From: Leptolyngbya sp. SIOISBB
Lineage (GTDB): Bacteria > Cyanobacteriota > Cyanobacteriia > Phormidesmidales > Phormidesmidaceae
Length of the DNA: 64,000 bases
Assembly (NCBI GenBank): GCA_010671905.1
Contig: JAAHII010000001.1
Span: 6,348,026-6,412,025, forward strand
Reading direction: 5' to 3'
Translations under genes and position numbers: made by a program
Shown here: positions 8,677-16,793 of the stretch, piece by piece
How the letters are laid out: the number at the start of each line of letters is the position of its first letter
Numbering within the stretch: position 1 is the first letter of the stretch
The notes under the pieces: generated by a model
Databases searched by the model: none
Seen by the model: the letters and a program-made list of their open reading frames with translations, nothing else
Told to the model about the DNA's origin: nothing

Positions 8677-9489
8677 CTAAAGCTTGTCAAAGCCCTCGTG
8701 CAAATCTTCAATGACTTCCGGCTGAATCGACTGCCCCCGGTTGTGCTTGCCGGTATCGCGGTTCATCCGCTGCAGCCAATCGCGCCACTGTTCCTTGTTG
8801 GGGATGGAGAGCGCCTCATCCTGAATCATGGTTTCAATCGCCCCCAGCAATCGCCCTGACTCGCTGGGCTTCATGTAGAAAGAACTCTTGATGATGCCCG
8901 CTGCGAATTCCAGCTTGGCCAAGATGTCTAACACCGATTCCTTCGACTCATCCTCATGGACCGTGATGCGCTTTTTCGACTCCCTTAAAAAGCGGGGTAG
9001 CGACTTGGATGCTTCTAAGTCAAAGTTGTAATCAATCGGCACTTCTTTCGCGTTGGCTTTGTAGCCTAAAAATGAGGCATTCGCCTTCGCGTAGGATTGC
9101 CCAATGAGCGCCGCATTCTTCGTCGAAATCACCTCAGGAATCAGCCGTAATAGAATCTCGGTGATGAGGTCGCCATTGATTTCCGACTGATAGACCAAGC
9201 CAAACAATTCGGCCAATGTCTCCGCCACATTGGGCAGATTGAGTTCTACTTCCTGATTCCCTTCTGTCGTCGGGTCCGAGTCCTTAATCTTGATTTTGAT
9301 GGGGAATTGACCCATCACCGCATCCAGGTTTCGCGCCGTCCATTCCCACAACTGGGCATGGTTTTCGAGCGCAATTTCCTTGTCATCTTCCTGGATGAGT
9401 AACGGCGGCGCTTTCACCGGAAACTCATCCACGCCTAGCCGGGTATAGATGAGTTCCAACAGTTCTAGCGTTTCATCACAACAGCTCAT
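8677..9489 (-). CDS. Hypothetical protein of the structural block (270 aa)
   Basis: Unknown soluble, acidic, largely helical protein with two cysteines right after the start (MSCCDETLELLELIYTRLG). I chose ATG 9489 because it overlaps the upstream stop (ATGA at 9486-9489), the same coupling as elsewhere in this operon; a longer frame from 9546 would read through the end of the upstream gene. There is no signal peptide or membrane segment. Its place between two other unknown genes and upstream of a fibre gene suggests a structural or assembly role. Confidence 0.65.
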   Translation of the reverse strand: MSCCDETLELLELIYTRLGVDEFPVKAPPLLIQEDDKEIALENHAQLWEWTARNLDAVMGQFPIKIKIKDSDPTTEGNQEVELNLPNVAETLAELFGLVYQSEINGDLITEILLRLIPEVISTKNAALIGQSYAKANASFLGYKANAKEVPIDYNFDLEASKSLPRFLRESKKRITVHEDESKESVLDILAKLEFAAGIIKSSFYMKPSESGRLLGAIETMIQDEALSIPNKEQWRDWLQRMNRDTGKHNRGQSIQPEVIEDLHEGFDKL

Positions 9490-10676
9490 ATCGGGCCTCG
9501 GTAAGGGTTGATTGCTGGGGGGCGCACCGGTGCCGGGTCGGCACAATCCGTACTGACTTGATAGAGCGCCAAAGGGGGACTGCCGTCGAAAAAGTCACGG
9601 TACCCAAAGGCGGGCGAGGTTTGCCCGACATCAGTTTGGTTGTCCATGATGCCGACATAACTGGCGTAGTAATCGGGGCCAAACGCGGACTTAACCCGCT
9701 CTATCAACAAATGGATGGACTCATTGGCGCTGCGTCGGTCACAGTTGAAATCCTGAAAAAAGACGAAGTTAAATAACTGTCTTTTCTTCCTCATGAGGTA
9801 TCTGAACGTGACGTTAACGCCATCCGTCCAAGTACTTTCGCCGCTGTCTTCAAAGTCAGGATTTCGAGTCATGAAAATCTGATTGAAGCGATAGCCAATC
9901 CGGTTCAATTTGTCCCATTTGGGCTCGTTATCGCTGGTCCAGGGACTAACATGACTCCGGTTTGCTAAGGGGATATCAAAATAAACCCCTGGCACCGCTT
10001 GAATGTTGGCGCTCCTCACGCCTAGGTAAAAATCGCGCCATTGGTCATAGGTTTCGGTGGTGGCGTCAGGGTCACTATTCAACCGGAGTGGATAGGTGAT
10101 TTCGGCAATGAAACCAACGCTGACCACAGCTCGGGTGTGGCCTGCGACCGGCTTAGCTCTGATATAGGCCAAGTTAAGGTCTTCGTACTGCTCTGGTTCT
10201 GGCGGTTCTGGTTCCTTGATTTGGCAATCAGGATGACTGCTACGGCGGCAATAGATGCCAGAGGGGCCAGAGATGCCCAAAAACAGTGGGTCAATCTGAA
10301 TGCAGGTTTCACAGCCCCCAACGGTAACTTTTGCGCCTATCCCGATTTCCCGAATGCTGAACGGGTCAACTACATTCCCCCCGCAGTAAGGGCTATTGGG
10401 CCACAGGTCGCAGTTGCGGGGGTCGGCTCCCTCCGAAGGAACGCCATACCAATTGGAATCGCCAATTTGCTCTAGCGATTCATTCACGCTGGGATCCAGG
10501 TCAAAGGCCAGGGGGGCGAGGGGGTTAATGGCGTTGGCGACATTGGCCACATCAATCGCCGTTTCAGCCCAGTCTGCCCCGCGCTCTAAATCCCGCAGTC
10601 GCCGTCTGGCAACGGTGTCCGGACCCAGATCGGGGAGGTCTTGTTTGACCCTAAATCGGACGGGAGTAATACTCAT
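9486..10676 (-). CDS. Hypothetical Cys-containing protein of the structural block (396 aa)
   Basis: An unrecognised protein. The N-terminal ~70 residues are helical, followed by a central region with several Cys (CDLWPNSPYCGGN, GGCETCIQI, IYCRRSSHPDC) that could bind metal or form disulfides. A Pro/Glu-rich linker (EPEPPEPEQYED) leads into a beta-rich C-terminal domain of about 200 residues rich in Tyr, Phe and Trp. Both ends are coupled: the start overlaps the stop of the 54-residue gene and the stop overlaps the start of the 270-residue gene. A linker plus aromatic beta-domain would fit a virion surface protein, but this is not proven. Confidence 0.6.
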   Translation of the reverse strand: MSITPVRFRVKQDLPDLGPDTVARRRLRDLERGADWAETAIDVANVANAINPLAPLAFDLDPSVNESLEQIGDSNWYGVPSEGADPRNCDLWPNSPYCGGNVVDPFSIREIGIGAKVTVGGCETCIQIDPLFLGISGPSGIYCRRSSHPDCQIKEPEPPEPEQYEDLNLAYIRAKPVAGHTRAVVSVGFIAEITYPLRLNSDPDATTETYDQWRDFYLGVRSANIQAVPGVYFDIPLANRSHVSPWTSDNEPKWDKLNRIGYRFNQIFMTRNPDFEDSGESTWTDGVNVTFRYLMRKKRQLFNFVFFQDFNCDRRSANESIHLLIERVKSAFGPDYYASYVGIMDNQTDVGQTSPAFGYRDFFDGSPPLALYQVSTDCADPAPVRPPAINPYRGPI

Positions 10677-10837
10677 TCAGCCCCCGTCTGCTTGATAACG
10701 AGGGTGTTGTGGTACTGGCTGCGGGTCATATAGGCATATCGATACAGGTCATATTCCAGCCGTCCCATTGACCAGTTTTGCCGCAGTTCAAAGGGATAAG
10801 ACCGCTTGGGGGCAGCGCCCATAATCAGGCTTTTCAT
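10673..10837 (-). CDS. Small basic protein in the coupled operon (54 aa)
   Basis: This 54-residue frame begins MKSLIMGAAPKRSYPFELRQ and is rich in Tyr and Arg, with an RLEYDLYRYAYMTRSQYHN-type central part. It fills the only gap in an otherwise continuous operon. Its ATG shares a base with the upstream stop (TGATG at 10835-10839) and its TGA overlaps the next ATG (ATGA at 10673-10676), which is strong evidence for translation despite its size. Its role is unknown; small Tyr/Arg-rich proteins in tail modules can be connectors or chaperones, but no residue here proves that. Confidence 0.6.
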   Translation of the reverse strand: MKSLIMGAAPKRSYPFELRQNWSMGRLEYDLYRYAYMTRSQYHNTLVIKQTGAE

Positions 10838-11646
10838 CAGAAGAACTCCGCAATCGAAAGGGCGGTATTAGCCTCAGTGCTAATGGCGGATATCAGCCCC
10901 CGGTAAAGGTTGGTGCGATTGATTTCATAAGCGCCGCCGCCCGGATAAAGCACAATGCCATCGTCTGGTGTGGCCATGGGCTGATAGCTGAGCGTGACCG
11001 TGGCCGTCTCTGAACGATTGACAATCACCGCCTGTTTTCTCACCGGAGCTGCCGCCAAGATCACCTCGCTACCGGTGCCGACCGTGGCGGTACGCTCAGC
11101 ACTCTGGGTAATCAGATCACCTTCACTCGGTAAGCTGGTCACCTCTTCCCGTGCCGCGCCAAAGATATTGACACTGTCCCCGGCCTGCATCGTCCCGAAA
11201 CCTACATCCAGTACGCGGACCCCCAACCTGGCGTCATTGGCCATCGCGAAAGCCGGTTGATTGCTCAGGTAAGAGAGCAAATCCACCACATAGAACGGCC
11301 TGCGGTTCAACAGCGAGAAATTAAACAGCGACATCCAACCGCTGTACGTGTTGCGGATGAGCAACTCCAGCTCATAGCGCGCGGAGCCATACTCCAGCTC
11401 TCGAACGATTTCCGCTTTCGAGGTGCGTGACGTGCCGAGCGGGATATCAGGAATCTCGCTCTCGGGCAGCGACCGGATATCAATGCGGGCTCTCAGGTCA
11501 GTGATGAAGCCGTAAAACTTCAATGACTGAGTCATGTCGAAAGGACTGACATAACCACTGTCATAAATCACCGTAATTTGACTCGCATTTGCCGCCGTGA
11601 TGGGCTCAATGATTTGTACAGAACGGTTGTAAGTTTCTTGAGTCAT
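10837..11646 (-). CDS. First protein of the minus-strand structural operon (269 aa)
   Basis: Unknown protein with a beta-rich, moderately hydrophobic composition and no signal or membrane segment. The C-terminal ~90 residues (VGTGSEVILAAAPVRKQAVIVNRSETATVTLSYQ in part) resemble a beta-sandwich of the kind seen in phage decoration or neck proteins; that is a visual impression. It starts the minus-strand operon, divergent from the 112-residue gene, with a palindrome in the shared promoter region. It is coupled by a one-base overlap to the 54-residue gene downstream. Confidence 0.6.
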   Translation of the reverse strand: MTQETYNRSVQIIEPITAANASQITVIYDSGYVSPFDMTQSLKFYGFITDLRARIDIRSLPESEIPDIPLGTSRTSKAEIVRELEYGSARYELELLIRNTYSGWMSLFNFSLLNRRPFYVVDLLSYLSNQPAFAMANDARLGVRVLDVGFGTMQAGDSVNIFGAAREEVTSLPSEGDLITQSAERTATVGTGSEVILAAAPVRKQAVIVNRSETATVTLSYQPMATPDDGIVLYPGGGAYEINRTNLYRGLISAISTEANTALSIAEFF

Positions 11647-11683
11647 CGTGTGGGATTAGTTTGTCTCAATCCTACTCAATTTT

Positions 11684-11706
11684 GTTAGAACCCTTAGGGT
11701 TCTAAC
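11684..11706. promoter_or_regulatory. Perfect palindrome in divergent promoter region
   Basis: A 10-bp perfect inverted repeat, gttagaaccc / gggttctaac with a 3-bp centre, lies in the 153-bp gap between the two divergent operons (starts at 11646 and 11800). Position and symmetry fit an operator for a dimeric regulator controlling both. There is no U-tract on either side, so a terminator is less likely. Confidence 0.55.
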
Positions 11707-11799
11707 CACAACTTACCCGTACTGGTGATGAGTGAGAACACTGAGGGTACAACTATGATCGAAGCGTAGGCTTAAACCACTCTCAGGAGACTTTTAAAC

Positions 11800-12138
11800 A
11801 TGGCTGATCTAACCCTTCAAAACCTGGTCGATAAACTACCGGCTGGCACTGCGACAGAAACCGCTGATGATGTGAACATTAGCCTCAAGACGCTGATGGG
11901 CGAGGCTTCTGTACAATTGGCCGATGAGAAGGTGGCAGAATTCTCCACCAAGTTGCTGGGCGCGGCGGCTTCGGCTCAGGTCGATTACAATGCCGCGAAT
12001 GAGACTAGTTTGACGGGCTATCCTAACCCTACTTTTGGTACCCCCACAGACGATGGCAACGGCAATATCTTTTCACGTCGGACTCATACAGTTTCTGTTC
12101 AAGTCCCTGTTGATGTAGATGAAACAGTGGGGGTATAA
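11800..12138 (+). CDS. Hypothetical small structural-type protein (112 aa)
   Basis: Unknown, acidic protein. The first half is helical (LQNLVDKLPAGTATETADD...), the second is Thr- and Val-rich, ending in alternating Val residues (TVSVQVPVDVDETVGV). There is no signal peptide. It has a good Shine-Dalgarno aggaga 10 bp upstream of ATG 11800, and its own hairpin follows the stop. A separate terminator and strong initiation signal suggest high-level expression, as for a major structural subunit, but homology was not recognised. Confidence 0.65.
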   Translation: MADLTLQNLVDKLPAGTATETADDVNISLKTLMGEASVQLADEKVAEFSTKLLGAAASAQVDYNAANETSLTGYPNPTFGTPTDDGNGNIFSRRTHTVSVQVPVDVDETVGV

Positions 12139-12153
12139 ATCCGGTTTCAATTA

Positions 12154-12178
12154 GGGGCTAATAGCAACCATTAGCCCC
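12154..12178 (+). terminator. Perfect stem-loop after the 112-residue gene
   Basis: A 9-bp perfect stem, ggggctaat / attagcccc, with a 7-nt loop lies 16 bp after the stop at 12138. There is no strong U-tract, so it may attenuate transcription or protect the mRNA 3' end rather than fully terminate. Confidence 0.6.
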
Positions 12179-12206
12179 CATTAGCGCACATTAATCAGGT
12201 AGGAAA

Positions 12207-12797
12207 ATGGGTAAGTATGATAATAAGCGCCCGGTTTCGGTCGTGCCCTTTAATGGGTCAAGTATTCGATATGGGTTTCGGACAAATATTGATGCAGGCG
12301 ATGGCGCAACCTTAGGGCATGTTGATGCCAACGACAGCAACCAGCAGGGGTTAGTCTTTGGGGCCAATTCTCCCAAACCGGCCAGGGCCAGCCGCAAACG
12401 GGCGACCGGGACGACTTCCAGCTTTATCGATTGGAATGCGATTACCGCTGCCCGTCAGGCAGGCTGGTCAACCGGTAAGGCCAGCATTCGACGCGGGGGC
12501 ACCACGGCGAAAACGCGAGTGGTGGCGGTGACGTTCCGGGGCATTACTTATGCCTGGAACATGCCGAACGATACCTTTGCCAATATTGGGGCGGGCGACT
12601 TGCAGACCCTAGGGGTGAGGGTGACGGACACCAATGACACCGATTTGGTATTCGGGGTCGATTCTCCGAAGCCCCCCAAAGCGGTCTTTGATGCCGGGGA
12701 GAATATCTATTCGACGTTCTATGACCCCACTAACGGCACCCTGCCGGAAGGCTGGTCGAGCGCGTCTAACAGTCAAGATCCACAGCAGGCACCTTAA
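12207..12797 (+). CDS. Two-repeat hypothetical protein (196 aa)
   Basis: The protein contains two related units, each ending in an LVFG-(A/V)-(N/D)-SPKP motif (GLVFGANSPKPA near residue 50 and DLVFGVDSPKPP near residue 150), preceded by VDANDSN / VTDTNDT. The repeat unit of about 100 residues implies internal duplication. Between them is a basic Arg/Thr-rich stretch. No signal peptide is present. This duplicated architecture is unknown to me; the neighbours suggest a virion-like structural protein. It ends 4 bp before the next ATG. Confidence 0.6.
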   Translation: MGKYDNKRPVSVVPFNGSSIRYGFRTNIDAGDGATLGHVDANDSNQQGLVFGANSPKPARASRKRATGTTSSFIDWNAITAARQAGWSTGKASIRRGGTTAKTRVVAVTFRGITYAWNMPNDTFANIGAGDLQTLGVRVTDTNDTDLVFGVDSPKPPKAVFDAGENIYSTFYDPTNGTLPEGWSSASNSQDPQQAP

Positions 12798-12801
12798 CGT
12801 G

Positions 12802-13083
12802 ATGCAGTACAGCTCTAGCCCGTTGATTTTGCCCGGTCATCCGTTGTTCCATCGGACGACAGCGACCACCGTGCCGCCCGATTGGCGGCACCAAGCAGAG
12901 TCGATGGGCCAGCTGCCTAACTTTGTCGTTCATGCGGAGACCGGTTTGATGCGACCGGCGAACCATGAGGAGTTGATGGGTTACCTCTATGAGGGCGAGT
13001 ATGACCAGCGACAGGCGGCGATCTCAGCTCAGCCAGAGGTCGAACATTGGGACTTAGACCGTGGCTTGGTTGAGCGTTGGTAG
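12802..13083 (+). CDS. Hypothetical protein (93 aa)
   Basis: Unknown small protein beginning MQYSSSPLILPGHPLFHRTT. I place the start at ATG 12802, 4 bp after the upstream stop; the upstream extension of the frame would run inside the 196-residue gene. The tail is acidic and aromatic. It overlaps the next gene by 23 bp, so it is part of the same coupled series. Confidence 0.5.
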   Translation: MQYSSSPLILPGHPLFHRTTATTVPPDWRHQAESMGQLPNFVVHAETGLMRPANHEELMGYLYEGEYDQRQAAISAQPEVEHWDLDRGLVERW

Positions 13084-13393
13084 TGCGATCGCCACAAATC
13101 GTGGTGAATGGGTGAGGGTGGGCGATCTTCAAAGTAATATTTTGCGGCTGCGTTACACCTTTGCGGGTAACGCGCCTTCCAGGGTGATTTACGGGGCACT
13201 GCGGGAACGCTTTGCCGCTAATTTGTACAATTCCCGCTGGTATACCCTCTATCCCAAGGTTGGCGGGGCTGAAGTGCTGGTACTGGAACCGATACCGGCT
13301 TTTCAGGGCACGATTTACGCAACTCGGGGCATCGAAGTCAAGCAGCGCGGCAATGCGCCTGATTGGCAGATACAGATCGACCAATGGTTATAA
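13061..13393 (+). CDS. Hypothetical protein, GTG start (110 aa)
   Basis: Unknown protein, probably beta-rich (LRLRYTFAGNAPSRVIYGAL), starting at GTG 13061 inside the end of the previous gene. There is no membrane segment. The overlapped GTG start and the downstream membrane genes place it in the same operon. Function not recognised. Confidence 0.5.
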   Translation: MAWLSVGSAIATNRGEWVRVGDLQSNILRLRYTFAGNAPSRVIYGALRERFAANLYNSRWYTLYPKVGGAEVLVLEPIPAFQGTIYATRGIEVKQRGNAPDWQIQIDQWL

Positions 13394-13398
13394 GTGAC

Positions 13399-13680
13399 AT
13401 GGACGAACTGACGATCGCGGCCACAATTTTAGGCATTCTAGTGAGCGGAACTAGCTTGTTGACCGGGTTTGTAGGGTATCTAGCTTGGCAACGGAGTAAG
13501 ACGCGCAAGGAATATGCCGCCGAAAGAGACTTTAACCACCTCAAGCGCAACTATGAATCGCTGACCGTCAATGTTGAGGGGCTCTGGCGACAGACAGAAG
13601 AATTTCACCGTGACGCGCAACGGCAACTAGATCGCATTGAGCTAAGGTTATCCGACGGGAATACTAATGCCGGTGAGTGA
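13399..13680 (+). CDS. Membrane-anchored coiled-coil protein
   Basis: The short N-terminal hydrophobic segment (LTIAATILGILVSGTSLLTGFVGYLAW) is followed by a basic turn and a long coiled coil (about residues 40-90). This is the topology of phage XhlA-like or spanin-type small membrane proteins. Possible starts are ATG 13363, 13384 and 13399; I prefer 13399 because it avoids a long overlap. Its stop overlaps the GTG start of the next gene (GTGA at 13677-13680). A decayed homologue, including this junction, occurs at 23381-23627, so the gene belongs to a recurrent mobile-element backbone. Confidence 0.65.
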   Translation: MDELTIAATILGILVSGTSLLTGFVGYLAWQRSKTRKEYAAERDFNHLKRNYESLTVNVEGLWRQTEEFHRDAQRQLDRIELRLSDGNTNAGE

Positions 13681-13967
13681 GGCTTTACCCCATGCTTGCG
13701 CCACTTCTAAATGACTTACTGACCGAGATCATGCGCTACCCCGCAGTGGCGATCTCACTAGTGTTGATCATTGGGGTTCTGCAGGCGTGGGCGTGGTATC
13801 GCATCCTCAAAAAAACAGAGCTGCCCGCCGGTTACGTCCTGGCGGGTAGTCTCTGCGCGTTGGGGGCGATCTTCTTTGGGCCGTTGATGCTTGTTCCCTT
13901 GGCGATCGCTGCCTTGGTGCCCTGGCCAGTCAGTCAGCCGCCATACCTGAAGCGTCGATCGCATTGA
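13677..13967 (+). CDS. Small membrane protein, two to three TM helices (96 aa)
   Basis: Hydrophobic protein with helices near residues 20-40 (AVAISLVLIIGVLQAWAWY) and 52-82 (YVLAGSLCALGAIFFGPLMLVPLAIAALV, counted as one or two). It starts at GTG 13677, overlapping the stop of the coiled-coil membrane gene, so the two are coupled. A coiled-coil membrane protein followed by a two-helix membrane protein resembles a lysis or holin module, an inference from topology only. The start of this gene is also recognisable after the pseudogene copy at 23.6 kb. Confidence 0.55.
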   Translation: MRLYPMLAPLLNDLLTEIMRYPAVAISLVLIIGVLQAWAWYRILKKTELPAGYVLAGSLCALGAIFFGPLMLVPLAIAALVPWPVSQPPYLKRRSH

Positions 13968-14406
13968 GCAAAAGTCTAAGAGTTAGTCGGTTGCAGTTTT
14001 GAAACGTCACAGATAATAGCTTTCTGAAGCGAGCCTCACTCAAGTCTTACCAGCTACGTATATCGCTCCTGATGTATGGCAAAGCAAAACCAAAACGGTA
14101 TCAGTTTGTTTCCCGGATGCTCACGGTTGCCACTTCTCTCAAGGTTCAGAATCGCCTGGTACTGGAAGTGATAATTCATGCTTGTCGAGCAGCACACTTA
14201 GGACAGGAGCCCCCTTTCTTGTTGCCAGAAGCTGAAATACCACCTATGCAGACATCGTTTCTGTTGCTTTTTCAAGCTTTATGAGGAACGGATACGAATA
14301 GCCAATAGTATAAATACAATTCGCAAATAAATCCTGAACATGAATCTGGATCAAGTTCAGATTTTTTGATAAAACCAAAAGGAATAATATTCAGATCATC
14401 AAACCT
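13968..14406. other. Intergenic stretch, no well-supported gene
   Basis: Base composition falls towards AT-rich before the TPR gene. One 70-residue frame (14072-14284) lacks a ribosome-binding site and recognisable sequence. Aaggaataa lies 19-25 bp upstream of ATG 14407. Confidence 0.4.
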
Positions 14407-16068
14407 ATGAAGAGAAAAATACTTGGGCTAGACCCTGATAAGTTGTTTGCCGATGATATATCTCTTCGTCTATGGCAAGCGATATTTCCATTTACCTTAA
14501 TGGTGCTTGCTGGGTTTTTATTTATTTTTCTCTATACCTTTAAATCCTTCGGCATTGATACCACACATAGTGAAAGATTTGGCACGTTTGTCTCAGTTTT
14601 TGGTCTTGCATCCATCGTCGCTGGTGCCTCTTTGCTAGTTGGGGGATTACTTGGTTTTTTGTTCGGTGTGCCTCGTACTGAGGATAATGAATTCATTCAA
14701 AAACGTGATGATGATATTTCTTTCTCCAAAAAAGAAAACGAAAAATCTTTGACGCGTGTATCACGGACAAATATAAGAGCCAATACCAATTTAGAACAAA
14801 TATCAGATTGGTTAACGAAAATATTGGTTGGTGTTGGCCTCACTCAAATTAAACCAATTCTGGAGTTTATTTATGCGCAAGTTGTGGTCAGACTGGCACC
14901 TGGGTTTGAATTGGCTGGCAGTACAAGAGACGTCAATGAAGGATTAACGATAGGTGTTCTGGTTTATTTTTCCGCTTCTGGTTTTTTTATTGGATATGTT
15001 TGGGCTCGTGTCTATTTAACGGAGAGTTTGGAGTATGGATATTCCATCAAAAAGGTTAAAGGAGAAGTGGAAGAAGAAAGAATTAAGCGTGATAGGATTC
15101 AAACGATTAGGCAATTAATTGATGCAATTCCAAGTGCCGATCTTGTTAATATCTATGCTTATCAACAAAAGACTGACCGAAAGAAAGAACAATATGAATA
15201 TGTTAGGGAAGGGATAAATAAACTTCTTGGAAATCTTCCAGGAAGGGATGACGAAACACTTCCTGGCAACCTTGATGATTTGATGACAGCTATTTATGAA
15301 GACATTCCTTATGACAGGGTTTTTGATTTCTTGAGATCAAGAGACTATATCAATTTAGGTGTCTTATTGGAGTTAAATGATTCATACAAGATGGCGGTGG
15401 ATTTTTACAAGAAAGCCATCAGAATGAATAAGTATTCATATAGGGCTCATAATCAATTAGGCTTGGGTTTCTTAAGGCTTGGAAAATATAACGACGCCAT
15501 CGAATCCCTTAATAAAGCAATTGATATTAATTCCAAGAATTATACGGCTTGGCTTAATAAGGGATATGTCTTAATCCAGGAGGTTCTAGCTAGAGAAGCC
15601 GTACTTTCTGAGCAAAAAAAACAAGCTTTTCTTGAGGAAAAGAAAGTTTTAGCAGAAGAAGCAAAAGAATATGTTGATAAGGCAATCAACTTAAGTATAA
15701 ATGCTACACCAATAGCATATGTAAATAAAGGGTGTGCGTTGTCGCTTTTGAGCGAATATTATCGAGAGAAGAATTCAAATGAAAAAGTAAATGAGCTTTC
15801 TAAAGAGGAGCTTGAATGCTATGAAAAAGCACTAGAAATGGATGAAGATTGCACCCTTGCCTGGTATAATTTTGCGTGCTATCACGCGACTCTTGCGCGC
15901 TACAGTGCGACTCCTGATGATCAAGAATCGGCATTGAAATCGGCATTTAATTGTCTAGAAAAATCCATTCAAATTAATAGTGACATGAAAGCTGTGGCTC
16001 AGGATGACTCTGACCTATCTAGCCTCAAAGACTATCCGGACTTTAAAGAATTGGTTTCTGAAGTTTAG
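14407..16068 (+). CDS. Membrane-anchored TPR protein, YEATS-associated-helix-like N-terminus (553 aa)
   Basis: The N-terminal half has three hydrophobic segments (about residues 22-48, 58-92 and 180-205). Between the second and third it carries a motif set, GFLFGVPR ... NTNLEQISDWLTKILVGVGL, which I associate with membrane proteins annotated as YEATS-associated or pYEATS proteins; this attribution is from memory. From about residue 310 the chain becomes tetratricopeptide repeats (GVLLELNDSYKMAVDFYKKA, then LGLGFLRLGKYNDAIESLNKA, and two or more diverged repeats). The TPRs face the cytosol and probably bind a partner. The gene is AT-rich compared with the element backbone and stands alone, so it is likely cargo. 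A signalling or conflict role is inference. Confidence 0.7.
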   Translation: MKRKILGLDPDKLFADDISLRLWQAIFPFTLMVLAGFLFIFLYTFKSFGIDTTHSERFGTFVSVFGLASIVAGASLLVGGLLGFLFGVPRTEDNEFIQKRDDDISFSKKENEKSLTRVSRTNIRANTNLEQISDWLTKILVGVGLTQIKPILEFIYAQVVVRLAPGFELAGSTRDVNEGLTIGVLVYFSASGFFIGYVWARVYLTESLEYGYSIKKVKGEVEEERIKRDRIQTIRQLIDAIPSADLVNIYAYQQKTDRKKEQYEYVREGINKLLGNLPGRDDETLPGNLDDLMTAIYEDIPYDRVFDFLRSRDYINLGVLLELNDSYKMAVDFYKKAIRMNKYSYRAHNQLGLGFLRLGKYNDAIESLNKAIDINSKNYTAWLNKGYVLIQEVLAREAVLSEQKKQAFLEEKKVLAEEAKEYVDKAINLSINATPIAYVNKGCALSLLSEYYREKNSNEKVNELSKEELECYEKALEMDEDCTLAWYNFACYHATLARYSATPDDQESALKSAFNCLEKSIQINSDMKAVAQDDSDLSSLKDYPDFKELVSEV

Positions 16069-16401
16069 CTGACACGGTATCGACAGTCACCGTCTGATAG
16101 ATTTATTAAGAGGCTAAGAAGCCGCATCGTTCTTAAGGTGTGAAAATCAGCAACATCCCCTCAGTCCACACCCACAGGAATTGCGCATCCATGCTCAGAC
16201 TCCCAGCAAATCAGTGCCACCGTTGCAAAACTCTACGATCCCTATCCCGGTAATGTTCTAGACCTGTGGAAGCTGTGTCATACTGATTTGGTTTTGGAAT
16301 GTCCCACATCAGAGGTGAGCCTCTTTGGAACTTGTTGAGTTCTGTACGGCTATTGATCAGAAGTGCATCTGAGACACTTTAAAACTAAAACCGTATTAGT
16401 C

Positions 16402-16453
16402 GGACTGAACCCTTTATGTAGTCGGTTCAAGTACGCCTCCTAGCATTGTTTCG
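16402..16453 (+). repeat. Degenerate att copy 1 (tRNA-Phe 3' half)
   Basis: The string from ggactgaa to cattgtttcg aligns along its length with att copy 2: ggactga, then gtcggttcaag and cgcctccta. Several anticodon-arm bases are changed, so it could not form a tRNA. It begins the cluster of tRNA-Phe remnants at this integration site. Confidence 0.6.
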
Positions 16454-16478
16454 ACCTCTATAATTGATTCAGAGTGTA

Positions 16479-16530
16479 GGACTGAGAATCCTCGTGTCGG
16501 CGGTTCAAGCCCGCCTCCTGGCATCGTTTC
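16479..16530 (+). repeat. att copy 2 (tRNA-Phe 3' half)
   Basis: Contains ggactgagaatcctcgtgtc, then a complete T-arm (ggcgg-ttcaagc-ccgcc) and acceptor 3' strand (tcctggca). It differs from copy 3 by a single base within the tRNA-derived part. It is a likely attL/attR of the integrase-bearing segment 16.5-18.2 kb. Confidence 0.75.
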
Positions 16531-16666
16531 AGCCATTTTTCGAGGAAGCAAATTTAAGCCCTATTTTAATTCCCAGTTTTCTTTAAAACAGTGAAGCTCT
16601 TACACTGCAATAAGCTCAAAGGACGAAGATGGCGTTTCGAATTCCCCTGGGGGTATTGACGATATA

Positions 16667-16700
16667 AAGCCCTCGCAGCACTCAAAAGCTGCGAGAGCTT
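16667..16700 (+). terminator. Stem-loop terminator
   Basis: Stem ctcgcagc / gctgcgag, extended by aagc/gctt pairs, with an 8-nt loop and followed by tttagtttt. It lies between att copy 2 and the integrase pseudogene and would stop transcription entering from the left. Confidence 0.65.
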
Positions 16701-16793
16701 TAGTTTTGGTGCTTGTATCAGATTGTAAAACACCTGTAAATAACCCTGATAATGGCTGAATAAACCGCGTTTTTTAAGTCCCAACTTAAGCCC

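Noticed and set aside
14072-14284. 70-residue open frame after the membrane genes
   Set aside because: No ribosome-binding site, no recognisable sequence, and it lies in a compositional transition zone.
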